Positions 23,104 to 33,538 of a stretch of DNA of 64,000 nucleotides are shown one piece after another. Location of the stretch: assembly GCF_000001735.4 (NCBI RefSeq), contig NC_003075.7, positions 12,897,001-12,961,000 of the forward strand, written 5' to 3'. This DNA is from Arabidopsis thaliana (taxonomy: Eukaryota; Streptophyta; Magnoliopsida; Brassicales; Brassicaceae). Under the pieces are notes generated by a model. The model did not search any database and had not been told where the DNA came from. It was given only the letters and a program-made list of their open reading frames with translations. Every line of letters starts with the position of its first letter. The first letter of the stretch is position 1. Position numbers and translations under genes: made by a program.

Positions 23104-24160
23104 GACTGTATAATAAGGTCAGAGCTCTCCTTATCTTGAATATGTTACAAGAAGAGCAGGGAGTATGTTCAATCAAACATTAAACTAAAGGTAAGCTATC
23201 ACCAAACATGAGATCATGATCACCTCTCAAACAAGCAGAAAAATGGTCTTTCAAGTCACTAAATTTCGCAAAAATATTTTTACAAATAAACTTCACGAGT
23301 TGTTGTCACATCCTAAAAGGAAAAATTCTTGCAGATTCGAGACTGTATCTGGGACAAGGAGAACATAAAGATAACCCACACAAGTTGTACAGTATAAAAT
23401 TACCATTGTATAATAACTGATTTCTAAACAAAAGTCAAAAACTAAGCATTTTAATATGCTCAATATCTTTACAAATTTATTTGTTGACATCTTCCTATAA
23501 ACTAGACAAATGAATTCGGACACTAAAATGAAGTATCATTCCAAAGAATGTTTGTAGTTTTGTAGATAAATTAAACAATTAACGAGTTCAATTTTTGGAT
23601 GAAGAAACGAGTTAGAGTCAGAGGTTTGCTGTTCTTACGTGCGGGCACAAACGATAGATCGGACGCCGACTTTGCTACTTCACATAAACTATTATTAAAG
23701 TAGTTCAACATCTGTGTTGAAGGATACGACTAATCTGATATCGTCTTCTTTGGTTTGATTTGTTTCTAATTTGCGTACATTTGATAAAAAAAAAAAATCT
23801 AGAAAACTGGAGGCCAGTGAAGCAAATGGCTTGGTCAATAAAGAAATACAGCAAAGGGGCCAAATGATTTATAAAAGAGCCAGTTTCACCTTCTTTAAGT
23901 AGTGATTTTAATCCCTCCTAGCTTCTCACCATTGTAGTTGAAGAACGGAGAGGGAGAGAGAGATAACTTTCTCCTCTTTTAAAATTTCAAAAGTGATCCA
24001 AATTCCAGGTTCATTCTACATTCTCCTTTAGTTTTATGTATACTTTTGTTCTCCTTGTTTGCAAGATATTGAGGTTTCTTGTTCGACAAGTAATAGAGAC
24101 AATAAATTCATATCTTCATCTGCTTTTCAGGTTCTGGCGTCTTGAGGAGTTGCTTAAGAG

Positions 24161-25762
24161 ATGGCGTCATGGACTTCATCCCAGTTCCTGTATGAAGAAA
24201 CCAAGCCATGGGGTATTCAGTTCTTGGAAAAGTTTAAGCGTTCAGGAAGACTCTCCTTCAAGCAATACCAAGCCCTTGTCTTCATTTTGACCTTTGTCGC
24301 CTACATCGCCTTCCATGCTGCCCGAAAGCCCAATAGCATTGTCAAGGGAACACTTTCTGCATCAACAATCGAAGGCGGTTGGGCTCCTTTTGATGGACCT
24401 GATGGAACAGCCTTGCTTGGGCAGATCGACTTGGCTTTCCTCTCTGTCTATGCGGTTGGGATGTTTGTGGCAGGTCACTTGGGCGATCGTTTGGATCTCA
24501 GGACGTTTCTGACCATCGGTATGATCGGGACCGGCCTTTTCACAGCTCTCTTCGGGGTCGCATTCTGGGCGAATTTCCACAGCTTCTACTATTTCTTGGC
24601 GGTTCAGGTTATGGCGGGGTTGTTTCAGTCGATAGGTTGGCCTTGTATCGTGGCTGTGCTCGGGAATTGGTTCGACAAGAAGAGAAGAGGAATGATTATG
24701 GGTGTTTGGAGCGCTCACACTTCCCTCGGTAACATTGCAGGGTCTCTGATCGCGTCTGGGCTGCTTAGATATGGGTGGGGTTGGTCATTTCTTGGCCCGG
24801 CTTTTCTCATGACTTTTCTTGGGATCGTTGTTTACCTTTTCTTGCCGGTGAATCCTCCAACCGTTGAGGCAGAGAGAGATGGAACTGAAATTGACTCTAC
24901 CATGAGGCTCGGTGACACCATTACAGAGAGCTTATTGGAATCTAGAATGAGTACTGGATTCGATAGAAAGGCAGTCGGGTTCATGGCCGCTTGGAAAATC
25001 CCCGGTGTTGCTCCTTTCGCCTTCTGCCTCTTCTTCACAAAGTTGGTCTCATACACTTTCCTCTACTGGCTTCCTTTCTACGTCAGCCACAACAGTAATG
25101 TTTCTCATCATCTCTCCTTCCTTTTACCTCTAGTGTTGTAGCCTGACTATATATGCATTGTCTGAATTATATGTGATGCAGTGATCGGAGGAGAGTACCT
25201 GTCAGAGGAGACATCAGGAAACTTGTCGACAATCTTCGATGTTGGAGGCGTTGTTGGTGGAGTCTTAGCCGGATACATATCTGATCAACTCAACGGCAGA
25301 GCCATCACAGCAGCAGGATTCATGTACTTGGCCATCCCAGCTCTTTTCCTCTACAGAGTCTTTGGACACATCTCATTGACCATCAATGTCATCCTCATGT
25401 TCACATCAGGAGTCTTCATCATTGGACCATTTGCTCTCATCACAACAGCTGTCTCAGCTGATCTCGGAACCCACAAATCTCTCAAAGGCAATGCAAGGGC
25501 TTTGGCTACAGTCTCAGCTATCATAGACGGCACAGGATCCGTCGGTGCTGCGATTGGACCAGTCCTCACTGGTTACATCTCTGCCATAAGCTGGGACGCA
25601 GTGTTTTACATGTTGATGACTGCAGCATTGATCTCTGGATTGTTGCTCACTAAACTAATCATAGCAGAAGTCAAAGCGTTATTGTTTGGATCAGAAGATG
25701 AAGTAGCTGCATCATCATCATCACCACCAGCATCCAGACCTCCCATTGATGTCCTCGTTTGA
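24161..25762 (+). CDS. G3Pp2: Glycerol-3-phosphate permease-like transporter (MFS, OPA family)
   Basis: Two exons, 24161-25094 and 25182-25762, encode 504 aa. About 12 membrane segments are seen, arranged 6+6 around a central hydrophilic loop (about residues 230-270, [20 protein letters not shown]). Conserved OPA family pieces include [19 protein letters not shown] after helix 1, [12 protein letters not shown] between helices 2 and 3, [18 protein letters not shown] before helix 5, and [10 protein letters not shown] in the second half. Bacterial GlpT exchanges glycerol-3-phosphate for phosphate. Plant members are linked to phosphate starvation and organophosphate movement, and the true substrate here is not settled by sequence. 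Symbol G3Pp2 is recalled from gene order. Confidence 0.93.
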
Positions 25763-26085
25763 GTTTTTTCCTTCATTATTTATCAGTTTCTTTGACAATT
25801 TCACACTTTTTTTATCCTTTTAAAGTTCGTTCCTTTTTCCCCAGTTGTCTTCATTTCTTAAGTTTGAATGAGAATAAGATTACCTAATTTGGTTGTCGAA
25901 TGATATTTAAACCAATCAAAACAGCTGAAAATTGCAGCAATCGGAATAAAGAATCATCATTTGGTTCTATATGATCATCAAATTTCACTGAATTTACACA
26001 TAAACCTTAAGAAGTAGCAAAATTCATTTTTAAAAAAGGTACAAGAGACGGTGAATTCACCGGAGAAGCTGCTAAGTGGAATCTG
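25763..26085. other. Convergent 3' spacer
   Basis: This 323-bp spacer lies between the transporter stop and the microprotein stop and contains both 3' UTRs. No other feature was seen. Confidence 0.5.
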
Positions 26086-26256
26086 TCAAACGTCGTCTCT
26101 GCTTTTGGGCTTGCGATATTTCTCCTCAACTTGCTTGGCCATTGAAACGGCGCAGTGACCGAGCTTTTTGATGTTAGGGACGTTGTAGGTCTGAGCGATG
26201 TAGATCCCGCACACTGTTCCCATGATGAAAGAGAAGCTGCTCCTTATTATCCCCAT
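26086..26256 (-). CDS. 56-aa STMP1-like mitochondrial membrane microprotein
   Basis: An intronless 56-codon ORF. The start chosen is the ATG at 26256 (MGIIRSSFSF), because the region upstream in frame is polar and unlike the family. One membrane helix is present with glycine spacing (FIMGTVCGIYIAQTYNVPNI), followed by a basic amphipathic tail (KQVEEKYRKPK). This closely follows the layout of animal short transmembrane mitochondrial protein 1 (STMP1/MM47), whose core as I recall it reads LGxxxGxYxAQNYxxPNxxKK. STMP1 sits in the inner mitochondrial membrane and is tied to complex III and fission. A mitochondrial role for the plant protein is inferred from that resemblance. The upstream neighbour RIN2 is divergent. 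Confidence 0.8.
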   Translation of the reverse strand: MGIIRSSFSFIMGTVCGIYIAQTYNVPNIKKLGHCAVSMAKQVEEKYRKPKSRDDV

Positions 26257-27445
26257 CTTCTTCTCCGTAGATCGGATTTTTTTTTTTGGGTTTATTGAAT
26301 TGGAGATATTTTGATCGGAGAGATTGACGGAATTAAAAGCGAAATCCGCCAAGATCATGAGAATTCTGGAAATTAAAAGTCGAAGAATTGAAGATCCATT
26401 ACTGGGCCTGTAAGGCCCAAATATATTAAAAATTTACATGGGCTTTTTGCGTTAAATCCATATGAATTTAGCTTTTGTTTGTTTTTATATGGGAAAATTC
26501 AAACTAGTCACCAACTTAAGAAATCTTTAATGAGTTAAAGGTGTTTTTGGTTAAAGGGGTCATATTCAAATTTGTTGGTGTGTCAAAATCAAACTATTGC
26601 TCTTAAAGAAAAAAAATGTTTACTGAGATGTATATAACATTTTGTTGTTGTTAAAAATGGTTAGAAAATATTATAACTAGAGTTTTTGGTTTCACCAAAA
26701 CCATATATAACAAATGAATTAAATAAATTTTTTGATGTTATATAGATTTTTTCAGTAGGCATACATATGTTGAAAATAAACTCAACAAAAAAAACATGTG
26801 TTGACCGTATCAGTTTATTTTCTAATTAATAAGAAAAGTATTCTATTGTTTTCCAGGAAGGAAGAAGATATCGAATTTTGCTCTTTCTACTTTTCGATTC
26901 TCTCTCGATCGAGAGGAGAAAAAGACAGAGAGGCACGGTGACACGCTGCTTTCACAGAATTTCCCCAACCGACAGACAAGCTTCGCGGATTCAGGTTTTT
27001 CTATGATTCGATCCATTTCTTAAGAACTCTGCATTTTATTCCTTGTAAAATCTTCCTCCTAGCTCCTTTCTTCAATTTTCGATTTTTGATTTATATTGTT
27101 TCAATTTTGGATCATATCTTTTTATTTCTTGTGAATCGGGTCTTTGTACTTGGTACCTCTATGTAGCATTTTTGGCTTCTGTACAAATCTGATTTCACCT
27201 GTATGCATACGACTCAATCTAAAAGAACCCAAGTTTTGGATTTTCCTCTGCTTTGGAGCTCAATTTTCTTTACATTCTGAAAAAAAAATCATCTTTTTAT
27301 GGAAATGTTCAATTTTTGTAGTTGTTTGTATCGTCCGAGTCTTAATACTTATGAGAGATCATGTCTTTGCAGATGGCGTCATGCTAATATGACTAAATGA
27401 GATTCTGGGGATTAAGTTTAAGTGGGAAGGCTGTAATAGTTCCTA
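26257..27445. other. Divergent promoter and RIN2 5' leader with intron
   Basis: The right half is the RIN2 leader: splice signals TTCAG/GTTTTT (26994/26995) and TTTGCAG/ATGG (27372/27373) bound a probable 378-bp 5'-UTR intron. GGCCC-type elements lie close to the microprotein start (TGGGCCTGTAAGGCCC at 26403-26418, an imperfect palindrome) and could drive it. The middle (26.45-26.85 kb) is AT-rich with no gene. Confidence 0.6.
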
Positions 27446-27534
27446 ATGGGGATAAAGTACTTGCCCGTCTCCGTAGCATCAACAGCTCTCAGCTTTGTTG
27501 GACTTCAAGTCTGGACAGAGTTGTCTCTCGATAG
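27373..27534 (+). promoter_or_regulatory. Chain of overlapping upstream ORFs in the RIN2 leader
   Basis: Four ATGs precede the RIN2 start: 27373-27387 (4 codons then stop), 27381-27392 (3 codons), 27389-27400 (3 codons), and 27397-27534 (45 codons). Each start lies inside or against the preceding uORF. The last runs out of frame across the RIN2 ATG at 27446. The first ATG is the first base after the predicted intron acceptor. Such a string is expected to lower main-frame initiation unless scanning is leaky or reinitiating. The regulatory effect is inferred. Confidence 0.7.
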
Positions 27535-30500
27535 ACTTCGAGCAGATGGGCTGATTGCCAAGAACATTTCTTTAGGAGACTCTGAGCATGCGCTTGAGCT
27601 GCTTCTGGGCTCTTATTTCACTATTGCGCTGCTTACAAATTTTGTGCTCAATGTGTATATTCTTCTGGTACTTTCTCTCAAGGTAAGAGTAACCTTTTAC
27701 TATTGGGATGCAATATAAGCAATGTTTTTTCTAATATTTAGCTTTCGTAGACATCGTAGGCTCCCTCCAAATCAATGAAATTGAACTTCCAAACTTCACT
27801 AGATTCATACTTTAAGCGATTAATACCTTTATGAAATTCCTTCTATCCTTAGACTGAGCTTGTTTGCCTCCTAATCTACATTAGTCACTGGTAGAGAGGT
27901 GTCTCATTATTTGTTACTCTTATTCTTAATTGTTTCACTTGTTCTTGGGACATCTTTTTTAGGCTCTTAAAGTTTCAGACTTGCACCACTGATTTCTCTT
28001 CTGTTGGAAACAGAGTCCAATTTACAGTTCTTACTTTGGTTACGATCGAAAACATTATTATTAGTTTTCCCCTGCGAATGTAGTGATGTGCATAAGAAGC
28101 AAATGTTCTTAATTTATAAGAGTCAAACTCTCGTTTCCGGTAGTTGAATGTCTTGCATGAAAGAAAACTCAGGAATTTCATACTGTTTGTTAATTGTTTC
28201 TGGAGATGTCTTGTGACCATTGTCTGTGGTTCTAATGTCTTCTCAACATCTTCTGCAGACTCTATTTTTTGGAGATTTATATGATGTTGAAACCAAAAAG
28301 TTGGTGGAGCGACTTGCCAATTATATCATATACAAGGTAGCTGTTCTTACTTTGATTGAAAACTAGACTCTGACATACAATAACCTACATTCTGTGTTTT
28401 GTATGAGATATTCTTGGTAGTGTTCATTATTTAAAATAACTGTGTCAGGTAAACAAATGGTATATTATTATAGTGACAGAGTAATGGGAAACAGAAAAAT
28501 AGTTTTTGAAGCCTCAGAGGTCTTTACTTAGACAGTTGATTCTGCCACATTTTCCCTTCATTTCCTCTTGCACTTTGTTTCTATGTGTAGTGTTTTCTGG
28601 ATTTGAGTTATTTGCAGACATATGTATGTATTGTGGGTGTTAATAGTTTATTTCCCGCTTCTAATCCTCCTGTCCCTAGGGTACGTTTCTACCACTGGTG
28701 ATTCCCCCAACAATATTTCAGGGTGTACTGTGGACAGTTTGGTTGACTGTTCTATGTACTTTAAAGGTATGAAACACTGGGCGTTCTTGATTTACGAGAA
28801 ACCAAATTCTGAATTATCTTTTGTCGACACCCTAAACTGTACCTTGTAATGTTATGTAGATGTTTCAAGCTTTGGCTAGAGACCGGCTTGAACGATTGAA
28901 TGCATCTCCTTCTTCTACACCTTGGACATACTTTCGTGTGTATTCAGTGCTATTCTTGGTCCTCTCTGTTGATATGTTCTGGTAAATCCTAAACCTTGCG
29001 GTATAGTCTCAAATATTCAATTGCTGCACTTTCTATCTTGATTTTCTTCTCAAACACTTCTGGTTTATTTTAGAGGATCAGAGTAGATGTTCTCTAGATT
29101 TACCCCAGTCCGTTAAGAACAACTTTAAGTTCTTCAACAACATAGAGAGAGTGCATAGCTTGCTTTTTATGTTTATGCTTTACTGTGAGAGTTGTTGTCC
29201 TGAAATTCATCTATGCATTGTCAAGGCGAAAGTAAAGCCAAAAACTTCTGAGTGAAAATGTGGATGCCGTAGAGCGAGGAAGGTTTTGTGTCTGAGTTCA
29301 TTATGTTTTGTGGACTGAATTCCAGTTAGAAAACTCGTTTGATCTCTTTGTGTAGTAACGTTTTAGTAACCAGTTTCACGCATGTCTAGATGATATGCTG
29401 AGTAACAGGATTTACTTTTCTCCAATCTTGCAGGATAAAACTTTCCCTTATGACATACAATACAATTGGTTCCGCTGTGTATCTGTTGTTACTTTTTGAG
29501 CCATGCAGTATAGCTTTTGAGACCTTGCAGGTACTTAATTGATAACAGTTTTCTTCTTCGTCCTACTCGTTGTCTTTCTTTCGTAGCCATAGTCAACAAA
29601 ATATAGAGCTCATCGGAACTTTTTGCAGGCGCTGTTAATTCATGGGTTTCAGCTGCTAGATATGTGGATTAACCACTTAGCAGTTAAGAACTCAGACTGC
29701 CAAAGATCTAAGTTTATTGATTCTATGACAGCAGGTCGTTTCTTTTCTGGTGTTATGCTTTGTTTTTCTATTAGAGCCCGAAAATGCATTCTTGTGGACA
29801 TTTTTGGTCTATTGGAACTCCAAATCTCAAGTTAAACTCTTATCTTTGGATAGGCTCACTGTTGGAATGGAAAGGCCTCCTCAACCGTAACCTTGGTTTC
29901 TTCCTGGACATGGCTACTTTGGTAATGGCACTAGGTCATTATTTGCACATTTGGTGGCTGCATGGCATTGCCTTTCATCTGGTGGATGCAGTTTTGTTTC
30001 TCAACATACGTGTATGTCTGTTAATTGGCTTTCTTTAAAACAGTGTCACTCTCCCGGTTACTTGATACTAGGCACAGCATTGAATTGTTGTATTTTTACC
30101 TGGTTTTCTGTTTGGTTTGGCAGGCATTGCTAAGTGCAATTTTGAAACGAATAAAAGGATACATTAAACTAAGAATAGCTCTGGGTGCTCTCCATGCAGC
30201 CCTCCCTGATGCAACTTCTGAAGAGTTAAGGGCATATGATGATGAATGTGCTATATGTCGGGTACGCTTCTGCTATAGTCATTTTCTTATAAGCTTTCAA
30301 TCTCAAACTCTTAAAATACAATTATAATTGGCAGGAACCTATGGCTAAGGCTAAAAGGCTTCACTGCAACCACCTTTTCCATCTTGGATGCCTGCGATCC
30401 TGGTGCGCTTAGCTAAATATCGACAGCCTCGTGTCTTTATGACTCACACTGGTGATCCTGATGATGTTTTGATTCCTGCAGGTTGGATCAAGGTCTAAAT

Positions 30501-31671
30501 GAGGTTTATTCTTGTCCTACATGTCGTAAGCCTCTTTTCGTTGGTAGAACTGAAAATGAGGTGAACCCTCGCACAGTGGAAGTCTCAAGTGATGAGCAGT
30601 TAGCCCGTCAGCTTGAAAGACAAAACAATCCTGTACATGCACTAGCCACTGGATTATTTCCTGCTGAGGTGCCAGATTCTGTCGAAAATGATACTTCGAG
30701 GTTCAGTTCATTCTTCGTTCTTGATTTTCTTATTAACTACACCAAAGTAACAATTTATTTAGAACTTCATGATTCTTTTCCTGCGACTCCCTTGATCTTG
30801 GTACTGAGATACTAAATTTGCACTGCCTTAAAGTAACGTTATTTTAAAATGTTTTGAATAGCAAGTTATATTTGGTTTCTGACGACCACTATTTGTGCAT
30901 ATTTCTTGGATTTATTTTACTGGATTGTATAAGTTCTCATCCCTTTCTTTCACAAAATAGGAATTTAGGATTGGATCCAAGTTGGCTGCAGACATGGTCA
31001 AGTCAGGGTTCTGATGTCGCTGGTCCTTCTACCACTTCCAGGACAGTTGGACTTGGGCGGGTTCAGATGATGATGAGGCATCTTGCATCTGTTGGCGAAA
31101 GCTATGCTCAAACTGCACTTGACGATGCTGCTTGGAGTCTATGGCCGATGAACCCTTCACAAGCATCCACTTCTTCTACAACTGTACCTCCTGGTAATGG
31201 TGGAAGGACAGGTGGTCTGCATCTGAGAACTGTATCAAACACGACAAATGAAAGCTTAACAAATATACTAGCTATGGCCGAGACAGTGAGGGAAGTCATG
31301 CCACACGTGCCCGATGAAATTATTTTCCAGGTAAATTTTAAGTGCATATTGGATTATCTGTAAGCTTTGATGGGATGTGCATACATGGTTGAGTTGAGTT
31401 GGTGGCTCATTTAGATTGTCTTCTGCATTGACTGGAAGGAACTATTTTTTGCATATATTCATACCTGAAGCCGAATTTTATCAGTTTATGTATGTGGTCA
31501 ATTTGCCTGAACTGGTCTCTATATTCACTAGACTGGTCCTTAAGCTATGGATAGTTCAGTTTTAAGATTCACGTGACTTGATACTTGAACCTGTTATGTT
31601 TCAATTTCTTGCAGGACCTGCAGAGAACAAACTCTGTTGCTGTTACCGTGAACAATCTTCTCCAGATGTGA
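27446..31671 (+). CDS. RIN2: RIN2, multi-spanning membrane RING-finger CUE-domain E3 ubiquitin ligase
   Basis: Twelve exons: 27446-27682, 28259-28336, 28680-28766, 28860-28981, 29434-29530, 29629-29734, 29854-30011, 30124-30261, 30335-30402, 30482-30700, 30961-31330 and 31615-31671; 578 aa. The N-terminal ~295 residues hold about six membrane helices, like gp78/AMFR. A RING-H2 finger starts at Cys337 (CAIC, then CNHLFHLGC and CPTC). The C-terminal CUE-like ubiquitin-binding segment covers about 530-570 (LAMAETVREVMPHVPDEIIF). Arabidopsis RIN2 interacts with the immune receptor RPM1 and promotes hypersensitive cell death. Homology to gp78 suggests a membrane-linked degradation role. Every exon boundary is GT-AG. 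Confidence 0.96.
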
Positions 31672-33538
31672 TGATAGTTTGTGTAAAATATACTAAGCAC
31701 TTCCATTTCAACCTTAGGTATAGATTAATGATTGGGGACATATCCTTATCCGTAAGTTTTACACACCACCCAACATTCCAAGCTTCACCCGCTGTAGATA
31801 TAAGGCACTGTGTATCACTTTTTGCTATAGAGAAGAAGAGGCTCTAGTGTATAGCTTCTGTTCATTGCTCTCTTGCGAAAATAAGTTCGGATATTTACAT
31901 AAGGTGATGATGCCCTGGTGGTCTGGAGATATCTTGTTGCAGTCTGACCTTGGCTCCAATCTCGAGGGAGAGTAACCACTCTTTGCAGCTGCTCTTTTGG
32001 CTGCTGCCACCTCTCCTGTATAAGAATGTGTAATTTACAATAAAGAAAAAAGAAGTAAATGAAAGAGTCTACTGTTATTGATCCAATAGCCTGTAATGTA
32101 GTATCATCAAATGTGTGAACTCAATTTTTTTTTCTTCTGAAGAATTATCTTCCTACATTAACTCTATACCCGTTTTGACGAACGGATAAACAGTGAAGAG
32201 ACAAATTAACATATAAAATATAATTTGTCATAACCATTTCGAGTAGATATAATCAATAGAAAAGTATCATGTTGGTACTTTTAACGCAACTTCAAGCCGA
32301 AAAAGATTGTGAAGAGATTGTTTCTTTCGAAGGAAGCAACTTTGATTTTGTCCATGCCGTGTGTAAATTAGCAATAGCAGAAGAGAACCACTTAAACTTA
32401 TTTTAATACGCTTCTAGATAGCTCTACTTGGTTCGATAAATTTTTATGCACGTTAAGTAAGTTTAATCTGTTTCTAATAACTAAAATATATGATGTAGTT
32501 GGCATAAAAAAAACCATAAAATCTATTCCCAACAAATGAGGAATATTCACATCTAAGATATTCTTTTTAAAACCAAAGGAACAAGATTAACATGAGACCT
32601 TAGACAAAGGGAATGGCCATGAACCATTCCATAATTCCATTTAGAGATAGCAAGTGGCAGATATATATGTGTAATTCGAAAATATATAAGTATATTTGAT
32701 CCATTCTAGTCTTCATTAAAAGATACACAATATTATCATTTATCAATTAAGTGGAGGGACTGACTCTACATCAAAGATAGAAATAGGGTAATTTAGTTAA
32801 GCAAGACTCAAGTATCAGGAAGTGAGATCACTACTTTGCAACAATCTCTTGATAGCCATCTGAAATCTTCTTCAGATGCTAATCTCAACTCATGGAAACA
32901 TCCATGGCACGGTGTATTGACATAATGTAGCAAGTTACAAACTTACAATGCAACATATGGGGAAAATCTGAGGAAAAACATAAGAAACGATGAACAACAT
33001 AAACTTAACTAATAAGAATAATGTGGTATTATATATTATGAAAAAATTCAATAATCTGTTTTTAATGTAAGTTAAATCCCGACCAAGAAATGATAAAAAA
33101 GATATTTGTTCCCACATTCTTCTGGTACATGTTTCCAGGTCTTCTCCTCAATCTTTGCATTTTAACGCTCTTCCTTTAATACATTTTTTTTTACACTGTA
33201 TTAATTATGAGATAAACCCCAAAAAAAGTACATTGGTACACAAGCATAAATACAAAAATATGCATGCTTTTTTCAGAACTGTTTAAAGGTAAAGCCTTTT
33301 TCTGCAAATTTTCTTTTCGTGTATGACCAAAAAAAAAAAAAAAAAAAACTTTATTCTAAAAAATAATAGAAAAGTAGTGTGTCTTCATATTGCAGTGTCT
33401 TGTAAGAAGAAATTCAAAAACCCACACTGACACTTTAACACATTGCTTCGTCTTCTCTACCGTTTCGATTTCACTCTTAATTATGTCAAATCCGTAAGCT
33501 TTTGTGATCATCAACACCAAAAAAAAAAACCTAACTTT
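31672..33538. other. Intergenic region RIN2 to SKS1
   Basis: After the RIN2 3' UTR and the exon-like fragment, about 32.1-33.4 kb is AT-rich with no credible ORF or transposon end. A poly(A) run of 19-20 bases lies at about 33329-33348, and shorter A/T runs surround it. A run of A precedes the SKS1 ATG by 10-20 bases. Confidence 0.5.
31825..32015 (-). pseudogene. Possible exon fragment downstream of RIN2, unrecognised
   Basis: On the minus strand an acceptor-like TTATACAG/G (32016/32015) is followed by 63 open codons starting EVAAAKRAAAKSGYSPSRLE, then PRSDCNKISPDHQGIITL. The Ala/Lys helix and SGYSPSRLEPR segment look like real coding sequence, but no upstream exon is visible across the next 1.4 kb of AT-rich DNA. 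It overlaps the tail of the RIN2 3' region in antisense. It may be a relic of a lost gene, an antisense transcript exon, or chance. Confidence 0.25.

Larger units (their letters stand above)
22553..24160. other. Intergenic region with phosphate-transporter 5' UTR
   Basis: Besides the 17-bp repeat and the orphan exon-like stretch, this 1.6-kb region is AT-rich without clear genes. Its right end contains the 5' leader of the transporter gene. Splice signals TTCCAG/GTTCAT (24008/24009) and CTTTTCAG/G (24130/24131) mark a likely 122-bp 5'-UTR intron, ending 30 bp before the ATG. A GAGAGGGAGAGAGAGA purine tract sits at 23947-23962. Confidence 0.5.

Noticed and set aside
30854-31363. Separate plus-strand gene at 30.85-31.36 kb
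   Set aside because: It is RIN2 exon 11 with intron sequence on both sides. The frame joins neatly to exons 10 and 12.
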